A stretch of DNA of 64,000 nucleotides from Chitinophaga filiformis (GTDB lineage Bacteria; Bacteroidota; Bacteroidia; Chitinophagales; Chitinophagaceae), in assembly GCF_023100805.1 (NCBI RefSeq), contig NZ_CP095855.1, positions 4,691,001 through 4,755,000 of the forward strand, read 5' to 3'. The translations under genes were made by a program, and so were the position numbers. How positions within the stretch are numbered: position 1 is the first letter of the stretch; each line of letters begins with the position of its first letter. Under the pieces are notes generated by a model that worked only from the letters and a program-made list of their open reading frames with translations, made no database searches and had not been told where the DNA came from. Shown here piece by piece: positions 16,228 through 24,964 of the stretch.

Positions 16228-18705
16228 TTAATATTCTTCTTTAGTTTCCTGCTGATCTTCTTTTTTACTATTCTTACGCTTGAATAGCTGTGTATCCATT
16301 TTACCAAAACGGTAAGCAACATTTATCCGCAGCTCGCGGGTAGCACGCTTACGGTACCTTTCCTGCTCAGAGTAAGCAGTAGTGGTGTATGTCAGGTTCC
16401 GGTCAGTATTGAAGATGTCGTTCAATGCAAGCGATACTACCAGGTTCTTTTTCTTCAGGAACTCTTTACGAACAGCGATATCGGCGGAGTACTGTGCCGC
16501 TCTTTCTCCCTGCGGCTGGATCTGTTTTGATTCGTAGTTACCCGTGATCTGGAGGGTAGCATTCCAGGGCAATTTTGTGTTACTGTTGATCTTACCGAAC
16601 CAGATAAAACCCTGATTGCTAAGATTGTTCTGCAGGTTGTTGGCATTGATCTTTGTTTGCGCCAGGTTCAGGTTCGTGGTGATATCCCAGCCCTTGAGGA
16701 TCTGGTTACGAACGGTGAATTCCGCGCCGTAAGCATTCCTGGTATCTGCATTCACCGGGTAAGACAATACGACTTTCTGCGACACACCATTGATGGTAAG
16801 GGTAGTATCTGTATAGTAATCGGTGATGGCCCTTTCTGTATTCCGGAAATATAAGGATACCAATACATTATGTTTCCTGTTGAAGTCTTTCAGGTAACTG
16901 AGCTCGAAAGAGTTGGTAAACTCAGGGCGCAGGGCGGGGTTACCGCGATTGGCACTCTGGCCGGTGTATTCCAGGTTTGGCAGCAGGTCGCGGAACCATG
17001 GACGGCGCACACGGCGGCTATAGTTCAGTTGCAGTTCGTGATCTCCCTTGAATTTCTGGGAAAGGAACAGGCTGGGAAACAGGCTGATAGGGTAATCTAT
17101 TTTATAACTGTTTTTGTTGAGGCTTCTCATTTCACCATCGTAGAACGATTGCTCTGCACGCAGACCGCCCTGATAACCGAAGTTACCGGCTGTTCCGGAG
17201 TAGCTCAGGTAAGCGGCATTGATCGTTTCAGAGTAGTGGTAATCGTTAGAAAGGGAAGAATCTAACACGAAATCGCCTGTAGAGAAATCTTTTCCTTTGG
17301 TATTCAGCAGGTTATTGAACCTGCGGGTGGTGGTACGCAAACCGGCTTCTATCTTGGAAGTTTCTGTCAGCGGATTTACATAGTCGATCTGACCAGTGAT
17401 ATAAGTTGTATTACCATTACCACGGCCATAACGCTGTTGCGGAAGGTTGGGAGAATCAATAGGCTGATGTCCCGGGTTGTAATACTGTAACGCATAATCG
17501 GAGTTATCTTTTGACGTGGCGTAGTTGTAGTTGAAATCGGCGGTCAGCTCATGTCCCTGCTTTGCAAAAGTGTGCTTATAACCTACCTGGGTGCTGTAGT
17601 TACGGAAGTTATGGTTCTCATTATCAATACCGGTACCATAACGTACCTGTTGCTGCGCTTCATCAAGGTCGTACAGTCTCAGTCCGCTGTTGTCTTTGAA
17701 GTCGCCCGCCATAATACCCTGCGAGATGCTGAAGGTATTGCGGTTATCCATAAACCAGTCAAACCCAACACGGCCAAACTGAAAACGGCGTCCATTTTCA
17801 CCATCGTTATACTGATCGAGATAGGTAGTCGTGTCTGCGCTCAGATTCTTACGGAAGAGGTGTGAGCGGGCTTTACCCTGGCGGCTTCTCAGGTTATAGC
17901 TGAGGGAGACGTTAAACTTTTCCCTGCGGATGTTAAGATCAGCACCGGCATTTCCTCCACCCAGCGTGGAAAGACCACCGCTCACCTGGCCGTTGATACC
18001 GGCCTTGCGGTTCTTTTTCAGCACAATGTTGAGGATGCCGCTAACGCCTTCTGCATCATATTTTGCGGAAGGGTTGGTCACCACTTCCACGGTGGCAATA
18101 GCATCTGCCGGGATCTGGTCCAGGGTCAGTGTAGTAGGGCGGCCATCCACAAAGATGGTGGGAGAGCCGTTACGTACGGTGACGTTCCCGTCTATATCCA
18201 CATTTACAGAAGGCACCTGTTTAAGCACGTCGGTAGCGGTACCGCCAACACTGGCCAGACTTTTATCGACATTGAACACCCGTTTGTCAATCGCCATCTG
18301 GAAAGTAGGTTTATCGCCCACCACTTCCACACCAGCCAGTGATCTCACATTGGGGCTCAATTTGATATTACCGATATCTATATTATTATTTTTTCCTGTA
18401 AGTGAAACAGTTTTATAAACGGTTTCGTAACCAATGAAATTTACTTTCATAATATACTTACCAAAGGGTATTTCAGGGAAGTTGAAATCGCCGTTAGGTT
18501 TTGATAACATACCTGTTGCCACACTGGAATCGGCTGCACGGAGCAGGGCAACGGAAGCGTATTCTACGGGAGCGTTAGTTTTTGCATCGACAAGTTTTCC
18601 GTATAGGGCGCCATTATCGGCGGGCTTATGTGCCGGTTGCTGCGCATAAATAACTGACAGGGAGGAGAGTATCATTCCCAAACATAAAACGACAATTTTC
18701 TGCAT
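16228..18705 (-). CDS. Outer-membrane beta-barrel receptor, TonB-dependent-like
   Basis: An 825-residue protein with a signal peptide (cleavage after about VIYA at residue 21). A carboxypeptidase-regulatory-like domain covers residues 32-115 (GALYGKLVDAKTNAPVEYAS). A plug-like domain follows at about 125-235, ending in SAKYDAEGVSGILNIVLKK, then a long beta-barrel. This is the OMP_b-brl_3 style receptor common in Chitinophaga, without SusD. Substrate unknown. No obvious TonB box was identified. The thioesterase follows 25 bases downstream, probably unrelated. Confidence 0.9.
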   Translation of the reverse strand: MQKIVVLCLGMILSSLSVIYAQQPAHKPADNGALYGKLVDAKTNAPVEYASVALLRAADSSVATGMLSKPNGDFNFPEIPFGKYIMKVNFIGYETVYKTVSLTGKNNNIDIGNIKLSPNVRSLAGVEVVGDKPTFQMAIDKRVFNVDKSLASVGGTATDVLKQVPSVNVDIDGNVTVRNGSPTIFVDGRPTTLTLDQIPADAIATVEVVTNPSAKYDAEGVSGILNIVLKKNRKAGINGQVSGGLSTLGGGNAGADLNIRREKFNVSLSYNLRSRQGKARSHLFRKNLSADTTTYLDQYNDGENGRRFQFGRVGFDWFMDNRNTFSISQGIMAGDFKDNSGLRLYDLDEAQQQVRYGTGIDNENHNFRNYSTQVGYKHTFAKQGHELTADFNYNYATSKDNSDYALQYYNPGHQPIDSPNLPQQRYGRGNGNTTYITGQIDYVNPLTETSKIEAGLRTTTRRFNNLLNTKGKDFSTGDFVLDSSLSNDYHYSETINAAYLSYSGTAGNFGYQGGLRAEQSFYDGEMRSLNKNSYKIDYPISLFPSLFLSQKFKGDHELQLNYSRRVRRPWFRDLLPNLEYTGQSANRGNPALRPEFTNSFELSYLKDFNRKHNVLVSLYFRNTERAITDYYTDTTLTINGVSQKVVLSYPVNADTRNAYGAEFTVRNQILKGWDITTNLNLAQTKINANNLQNNLSNQGFIWFGKINSNTKLPWNATLQITGNYESKQIQPQGERAAQYSADIAVRKEFLKKKNLVVSLALNDIFNTDRNLTYTTTAYSEQERYRKRATRELRINVAYRFGKMDTQLFKRKNSKKEDQQETKEEY

Positions 18706-18847
18706 GATCCAAAGTACTTTTCTGATATTAAGCCTGTAACTGCAGTAAAATTAGTCTGATTTAAAAAAAGATTGATCCATTAATGGATGAATGGCGGTAA
18801 GGGTTCCGTATCTTTACGTTCGACTGTTACATTCGAATCAATGTTTT

Positions 18848-19609
18848 ATGCCTGACGCGTACCAACCAGACTGGGACATCTATACCTGCCATATCGAAGA
18901 TAAGCCGGCTATTATAGGCCTGGACCTGGACCTGCGGCGTTTTGCCCCATTGAGTAAAAAGCCGTATGCCATCTTTATATCGGTATACCTGAAAGATCCA
19001 CGTGCCGACGGTTTTCCGCAGGGGGATGAATTCACAGTGCTGGGAGAAATTGAGGACTGCCTGGTGCAACAGCTGGAAACAACTTTGCAGGCGCATTTTG
19101 TTGGTCGTACTATGTCAAATGGAGTGCGGGATTTTTATTTTTATGCGGCCGGTACTTTGCTGCATGACAAATACATTGCTGATGCCATGATCCAGTTCCC
19201 GGATTACCAGTACGATTTTGGAGTTAAGGAGGACAAGACATGGGAATTGTACTTCGATTTCCTGTTCCCGGATGTACAGGAGTTCCAGCGTATCCAGAAC
19301 CGCAAGGTGTTGCGTACATTGAAACAACATGGGGACATTGCCGAAAGAGCCCGCCTCATAGACCATTGGATATATTTTTCTGCGGAAGCCGAACGGGAGT
19401 TATATGGCCAGCAGGTGCAACGCCTTGGTTTTGTCATAGAAGCCCGCCCGGTTGACGAAAATGATCCTCATCCCTATGGATTAAGGCTTTCCCGCAATGA
19501 CCGGACCGACGAGGAAAGCATAGATGCAGCGGTAATGCTGCTTTGGGAACTTGCCCAGGAAATGAATGCACGTTATGACGGGTGGGAGACTGTTATTGTG
19601 GCACAATAA
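18848..19609 (+). CDS. DUF695 plus RraB-like two-domain protein
   Basis: A 253-residue cytoplasmic protein. The first ~130 residues match DUF695 (DWDIYTCHIEDKPAIIGLDL). The second half resembles RraB, the regulator of RNase E activity, with RTLKQHGDIAERARLIDHW and a repeated beta-alpha pattern. The start at 18848 is used because the longer frame from 18791 adds unrelated residues. A TATCTTTA near 18809 may be the -7 promoter element. Function of the combined protein is not established. Confidence 0.8.
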   Translation: MPDAYQPDWDIYTCHIEDKPAIIGLDLDLRRFAPLSKKPYAIFISVYLKDPRADGFPQGDEFTVLGEIEDCLVQQLETTLQAHFVGRTMSNGVRDFYFYAAGTLLHDKYIADAMIQFPDYQYDFGVKEDKTWELYFDFLFPDVQEFQRIQNRKVLRTLKQHGDIAERARLIDHWIYFSAEAERELYGQQVQRLGFVIEARPVDENDPHPYGLRLSRNDRTDEESIDAAVMLLWELAQEMNARYDGWETVIVAQ

Positions 19610-19689
19610 TATTTAGTTAACTTATTACAACTGTTACATAATCTTTACGTTAAGTAAAGAAGATGCTTGCTTATTACTTCTAAGATCGA

Positions 19690-21762
19690 GTGAGAAAATC
19701 GCTGAAAATATCAATTTATGTCCTGATCAGCTGTTGCCTGGCCCTTGGAATTTTAGGGGCGTACGGCAATTCTTTCCGGAAGGAACGAGCCCGTTTCACT
19801 GTTGTTCCGGATACGGTAGTACCGGTGAGGCCTTCCGTTCCCATGACGCCCGTTCCGGAGGATACTATCTTTCCGCTCCTTCCCAGGGTGCCCAGTGTGC
19901 CGATCGTTCCCATTATTCCGGGCGATACCATCGTACCGGGGGATGTGATCCTGCAGGGCGATACCATACCGGTGTCGAAGAAGTATTCCAATTCCTGGCT
20001 GGGCCGTGTGCGTGCATACCGGGATTCCCTCCGGAATAAACAATACCGCGACTCCCTCATCCGGAAAGTAACCCGCCAGAATGTACCCGAACCCGGCACA
20101 GACAGCAGTATCATCAAAAGTGAACAATATTTTAAACCCTTTAGCGGGAAGGTGATCCGGGACATTTACTATCGCCGGGTGAATGTGTTTGGCCCCAGTA
20201 ATATCAAGGATACCACCTTTTCTACCTCCATGAAACTGGTGCACCTCGCCAACAGGATGCACTTCAATTCGGAAGAATGGGTGATACGGCAACTGCTCTT
20301 TTTCAGGCAGAACGATACGATCAATCCCTTTGAGATGTCTGACAACGAGCGTTACCTCCGTAACCGGCCCTTTATACAGGATGCCCGGCTATATATTATT
20401 AATACAGGTGTGTCTGAAGACTCCGTCGATCTGTTGGTTGTGACCAAAGACGTATTCGAATATGGCTTTGACCTCTCGCGCCTGAGCACTTCAGGCATCC
20501 GGGCCAGCATATCCAACGACAACCTGTTCGGGGCTGGTCAGGGTCTTATGATTGGGGGCTCCTGGAGCGATAAGGACAATCCACCTTTCGGATCGCAGGC
20601 CCGGTATACGAAGACGAACCTGCTGGGTACATTCATAGATTTTTCAGGGGGATATACTACGCTGAACAACATCAATACGATCGACTCAGGTACTTATGAA
20701 GGGACCTATTACGTTGCTATCAACAGGCCGCTCTATAAAAGCGGGGCCAAATGGATAGGCGGGATCAACTTCAGCAGCAACTATTCCATTAATATGTTCA
20801 AGCGGCCGGATACACTGTACCGCGATTACCGGTATAACATCCTGGACGTATGGGGCGGTTTCAACTTCCTGAGACAGGACAACCGTAATCCGGACAGTCG
20901 TAAACCCAATGTGGCATTCCTCATCAGGCATTTTAACCTGGCATTCACGAAAAAGCCCTTCCAGGAGGCCTATCAATTTGACCCTGTCTATAATAACCAC
21001 CGTTTCTACTTAGGGCAGGTCGTCACTTTCCGGCAGGAGTTCTTCAAAACAAGTCATTTCTTCGGGTTTGGGCGAACAGAGGATATTCCGCTGGGATATA
21101 CCACCTCTGTAACGGGGGGCTGGGAGACCTGGCTGGGACGTACCAGGGGGTACATCGGCCTGGAAGCTGAAAAATTCTGGGTAACCAAAGGAAAGGGGAT
21201 CCTGTCGGGAACACTGGGACTCAGTACTTTCTTCCAGAATGGCATGTCGGAAGATGCTGTGCTTCACGCCAAAGTGGAATACTATAGCAGGGCCTTCAGG
21301 TTTGCCGGAGGTAAGCTGCGCCAGTTCCTGTATGCCGACTATATCTGTAATCCAAATTACTATTTCTACCGTCCCCTCAACATCAACAGGGACCTGGGCG
21401 TATGGGGATATAAAGATGTGCCGCTGAGCGGATATCAGCGTTTAAATGTCAGGTCGGAAACAACCTATTACAGTCCTTTGAAAATCTTTGGTTTCAAGTT
21501 CAATTTCTTCTCGTCCATACAAGCTTCCCAGCTCACCTACAAGAGCAATAACATCTTTAAGAACCCTATCTATACCGGGTTGGGGCTGGGATTCAGGGTA
21601 CGCAATGAAAACCTGTCCATCAATACCCTGCGGTTATCGGCCAACTATTACCCGAATGCACCGGCGCCGATGAAGTCTGTGTTCTGGGAAGCCACCACCA
21701 CGGTAGACTTCCGCTTCAGCATCTTTGCACTGAGAGCCCCGGCCTTCTTACAGTTCAGATGA
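19690..21762 (+). CDS. Outer-membrane protein with POTRA-like region and beta-barrel
   Basis: A 690-residue protein starting at GTG 19690. After a membrane or signal segment (residues 7-25) comes an unusual Pro/Val/Asp-Thr-rich stretch at 38-95 built from VP and DT steps. A charged segment follows, then a POTRA-like domain at about 150-260 (GKVIRDIYYRRVNVFGP) and a barrel of the BamA/TamA surface-antigen type. It probably inserts or exports envelope components, but no partner is adjacent. Its last 15 bases overlap the end of the convergent molybdoenzyme gene. Confidence 0.75.
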   Translation: MRKSLKISIYVLISCCLALGILGAYGNSFRKERARFTVVPDTVVPVRPSVPMTPVPEDTIFPLLPRVPSVPIVPIIPGDTIVPGDVILQGDTIPVSKKYSNSWLGRVRAYRDSLRNKQYRDSLIRKVTRQNVPEPGTDSSIIKSEQYFKPFSGKVIRDIYYRRVNVFGPSNIKDTTFSTSMKLVHLANRMHFNSEEWVIRQLLFFRQNDTINPFEMSDNERYLRNRPFIQDARLYIINTGVSEDSVDLLVVTKDVFEYGFDLSRLSTSGIRASISNDNLFGAGQGLMIGGSWSDKDNPPFGSQARYTKTNLLGTFIDFSGGYTTLNNINTIDSGTYEGTYYVAINRPLYKSGAKWIGGINFSSNYSINMFKRPDTLYRDYRYNILDVWGGFNFLRQDNRNPDSRKPNVAFLIRHFNLAFTKKPFQEAYQFDPVYNNHRFYLGQVVTFRQEFFKTSHFFGFGRTEDIPLGYTTSVTGGWETWLGRTRGYIGLEAEKFWVTKGKGILSGTLGLSTFFQNGMSEDAVLHAKVEYYSRAFRFAGGKLRQFLYADYICNPNYYFYRPLNINRDLGVWGYKDVPLSGYQRLNVRSETTYYSPLKIFGFKFNFFSSIQASQLTYKSNNIFKNPIYTGLGLGFRVRNENLSINTLRLSANYYPNAPAPMKSVFWEATTTVDFRFSIFALRAPAFLQFR

Positions 21763-24060
21763 TCTCCTGATCTTAATAATAACCAGTTTTGAGGTGGGCG
21801 TATTGCTTTTGTCGGCCACGCTATTGAGCGGTACCAGGGCATTGGCTTCCGGGAAATAGGTAGCAGTACATTTTTCCGGGATGTTATACTCCACCACCAG
21901 GAATTTATGGACGATCCTTTCCATGCCTTCAAAGTTATTGATCAGGTCAACTACGTCATTTGGTTTAAGTCCCGCAGACTGTATATCCCTGCTGTTCATC
22001 AATATTACCCTTCTTTCCTGGTAGATACCGCGATAGCGGTCATCCAGCCCGTAGATGGTGGTATTGAACTGGTCGTGGCTGCGGATGGTCATCATCATGT
22101 ACTCATCTGCTGCCAGCTGTTGCACTGTAACATTGGCAACATTAAAATTGGCTTTGCCTGTAGTGGTGTTGAAACGTCCTTCCCTTGCATTGTTTGGCAG
22201 GTAAAAGCCGCCCGGATGCCTTACCCGGGTGTTATAGTTGTTGAAACCGGGAATCACTTTTTCGATATCCTCACGGATGTAGTCATAGTGCTGCATATAA
22301 TGTCGCCACTCTACACCGGAACGTTCCCCGAGAGTTGCCATGGCCAGTCTGCATACAATCACAGGCTCACTTAACAGGTGGGAGGAAATTGGCGGGAGAT
22401 TACCTTTGGACATTTGTATCACGCCCATGGAATTCTCGCAGGTTACGAACTGCCTTTGTCCCTGTTGCACATCCATATCGCTGCGGCCAAGCGTGGGCAG
22501 AATGATCGCTTCTCTGCCATGCACCAGGTGGCTCCGGTTCAGTTTTGTAGAGACATGTACGGTTAAAGCGCAATTACGCAGCGCTTGTGCAGTTACTTCA
22601 GTATCAGGTGTTGCGGAGAGGAAATTACCGCCCATGGCGAAGAATACGCTGGCCTTACCGTCGCGCATAGCACGGATGGCGTCTACCGTATCGTAGCCAT
22701 GTTTCCTTGGAGGATTGAATCCGTAAACTGACTGTATCTTGTTAAGCAGTGCGTCTGAGGGCTGTTCGTAAATTCCCATGGTACGGTCGCCCTGCACATT
22801 ACTATGGCCACGTACGGGACAAGTGCCTGCGCCCTCCTTTCCGATGCTGCCTTTCAGAAGCAGGAGGTTGACCACTTCCTTGATAGTATCCACAGCATTT
22901 TTATGCTGCGTGAGCCCCATGGCCCAGCAGGCAACGATCTTCTTTTTGTGAAGCAGCATGGATGCCGCCTGACGGATCTGTTCTAGGGAAATACCACTGG
23001 CATTCGCCAGCTTTTCCAGCTGTAGCTGCCGGAGATGCCGGATATAATCATCAAATCCGCTGGTATTATTATGAATGAAACCATGGTCGAACACGGTTCC
23101 CGGATGGCGGTCCTCTTCTTCCAGCAGGAGCAGGGCGATGGCCTGAAGCAGCGCCATATCCCCATTGATTTTAACCTGCAGGAACAGGTCGGTGAGCTGG
23201 GTACTGATGTGGAGCATCCCTTTGACTGTCTGCGGATTAAGGAAATTCAGCAAACCTGTTTCCGGAAGGGGATTCACAGAAATGATCATCGCCCCGTTTG
23301 CCTTCGCCTTCTGCAGGGCGGTAAGCATACGGGGATGGTTGGTACCGGGATTCTGCCCAAGAATGATGATGACCTCTGCCTTATGCAGGTCATCGAGCGT
23401 TACAGATCCTTTACCGATACCCAACGTATCAGAGAGGGCGACACCACTGGATTCATGGCACATATTAGAGCAGTCGGGCAGGTTGTTGGTACCATATTCC
23501 CTGACGAATAACTGGTAAAGGAAAGCCGCTTCATTGCTGGTACGGCCGGAAGTATAAAAGATGGCTTCATCGGGTGAGGCCAGTGTGTTCAGATGTTGTG
23601 CTATTTTCCCAAAGGCGTCTTCCCAGGAAATGGGCTGATAATGCGTAGCGCCGGGAGCGAGGTAGACCGGTTGGGCCACACGGCCTTTTTTACCTATTTC
23701 ATAATCAGTCAGTGCAGCCAGTTCTGCTACACTGTTCTTTGCAAAAAATGCTGCGTCCAGTTTTTTACTGGTAGCTTCTTCGGCAATCGCCTTCACACCA
23801 TTTTCACAGTATTCCGCAATAGAAGAGCGATCGTCATCAGGGTCGGGCCAGGCACAGCCCGGGCAGTCAAAACCATCTTTCTGATTGAGATGCAACAATG
23901 CTTTCATGCCACGTAGCACGTCTGTTTCCTGCAGGATATGTTTAGCGCTGGACAGTACTGCAGGAATACCGGCGGCCACCGTTTTAGGCTTGCTCAAACG
24001 AACATGTCCGGTGAAGTGTTCCGGATTCTGGGAAGGATCTGTCGTATTATGTTGCTTCAT
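21748..24060 (-). CDS. FdhF/YdeP family molybdopterin oxidoreductase
   Basis: A 770-residue protein of the formate dehydrogenase alpha-like family (TIGR01701 type). It has FDCPGCAWPDPDDD with C66 and C69, YTSGRTSNEAAFLYQ for cofactor binding, CSNMCHESSG at the usual catalytic region, and a C-terminal molydopterin-dinucleotide-binding domain. YdeP-type proteins are probably not true formate dehydrogenases; the natural substrate is unknown. It is the last gene of an operon with fdhD (10 bases upstream) and a DUF4132 gene. FdhD sulfurates the cofactor of such enzymes, so the pair makes functional sense. Confidence 0.92.
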   Translation of the reverse strand: MKQHNTTDPSQNPEHFTGHVRLSKPKTVAAGIPAVLSSAKHILQETDVLRGMKALLHLNQKDGFDCPGCAWPDPDDDRSSIAEYCENGVKAIAEEATSKKLDAAFFAKNSVAELAALTDYEIGKKGRVAQPVYLAPGATHYQPISWEDAFGKIAQHLNTLASPDEAIFYTSGRTSNEAAFLYQLFVREYGTNNLPDCSNMCHESSGVALSDTLGIGKGSVTLDDLHKAEVIIILGQNPGTNHPRMLTALQKAKANGAMIISVNPLPETGLLNFLNPQTVKGMLHISTQLTDLFLQVKINGDMALLQAIALLLLEEEDRHPGTVFDHGFIHNNTSGFDDYIRHLRQLQLEKLANASGISLEQIRQAASMLLHKKKIVACWAMGLTQHKNAVDTIKEVVNLLLLKGSIGKEGAGTCPVRGHSNVQGDRTMGIYEQPSDALLNKIQSVYGFNPPRKHGYDTVDAIRAMRDGKASVFFAMGGNFLSATPDTEVTAQALRNCALTVHVSTKLNRSHLVHGREAIILPTLGRSDMDVQQGQRQFVTCENSMGVIQMSKGNLPPISSHLLSEPVIVCRLAMATLGERSGVEWRHYMQHYDYIREDIEKVIPGFNNYNTRVRHPGGFYLPNNAREGRFNTTTGKANFNVANVTVQQLAADEYMMMTIRSHDQFNTTIYGLDDRYRGIYQERRVILMNSRDIQSAGLKPNDVVDLINNFEGMERIVHKFLVVEYNIPEKCTATYFPEANALVPLNSVADKSNTPTSKLVIIKIRRSSEL

Positions 24061-24070
24061 TGTTAGACTT

Positions 24071-24925
24071 TCATTGCTGATGGGTGAGCGATGCGATTGC
24101 TATCCTGTGCTCACCCGAATAAATATTAAACCTTTGCTGACGGAGGAATCCGATCAGTGTAATGTCCCATTCATGCGCCATTTTCACCGCCATTCCGGAA
24201 GGGGCGCCAACAGCGGCGATGACTTTAATACCCGCCATGGCGGCTTTCTGGATCAGTTCAAATCCCGCCCTGCCACTGAGCAGGAGGAGATATGCATGCA
24301 TAGGGAGGAGTTGCTGCTGCAAAGCGGCGCCTACCAGTTTGTCCACCGCATTATGACGCCCGATATCCTCACGCATCAGTAATAACGTTGAAGACTGATC
24401 GAATAGCGCAGCCGCATGTATACCACCGGTATCGTCGAAAAGCTGTTGCTGATGGCGGAGCAGGTCTGGCAGACGATGGATCAGCTCTGCAGGCCACTTT
24501 GCGACAGGCTGCGCTGGTGTAGCTGCTGTAACAGGTGTATAGATAGCGGAAAGATCTGTTTTACCACACATGCCGCACCCGGAATTGGCAACAAAGTTTC
24601 GCTGCGCCGTCTTCAGGACGGGGATGACATGTTCGTGCAGGCTTACCTGTATGGTGTTGGTGATGTCGCTGTCGGAGCAGATAGCTTTGATGTCCTTCTC
24701 AGAACGGATGATCCCTTCTGTATAGAGAAACCCTGTAGCCAGTTCAGGATCCTGGCCGGGTGTACGCATGGTAACCGAGATGCTCTGCTGCTGTCTGTCG
24801 GCCAGTGGCCCGTAGATCAGCTGAATTTCGAGCGGCTCTTCAGCTGCCAGCGCATCTTCTGTTGCCGTAACAATCGTATCCTGTACTCTTGTTATGCGTG
24901 TGTAGGAAATGGCAGGGTTTAGCAT
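24071..24925 (-). CDS. fdhD: Formate dehydrogenase accessory sulfurtransferase FdhD
   Basis: A 284-residue protein with the catalytic CGMCGK motif (C117, C120), upstream PLEIQL and the downstream DIGRHNAVDKL and SGRAGFE segments all typical of FdhD. It passes sulfur from a cysteine desulfurase to the molybdenum cofactor of FdhF-type enzymes. It sits directly upstream of such an enzyme in the same operon. Confidence 0.95.
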   Translation of the reverse strand: MLNPAISYTRITRVQDTIVTATEDALAAEEPLEIQLIYGPLADRQQQSISVTMRTPGQDPELATGFLYTEGIIRSEKDIKAICSDSDITNTIQVSLHEHVIPVLKTAQRNFVANSGCGMCGKTDLSAIYTPVTAATPAQPVAKWPAELIHRLPDLLRHQQQLFDDTGGIHAAALFDQSSTLLLMREDIGRHNAVDKLVGAALQQQLLPMHAYLLLLSGRAGFELIQKAAMAGIKVIAAVGAPSGMAVKMAHEWDITLIGFLRQQRFNIYSGEHRIAIASLTHQQ

Positions 24926-24964
24926 GACGTAAAGTTACGTAAAATAAGACGCACGCAGCCTTAT

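Noticed and set aside
16203..16322. 40-residue N-terminal extension of the thioesterase
   Set aside because: Overlaps the receptor gene and is absent from the hot-dog family.
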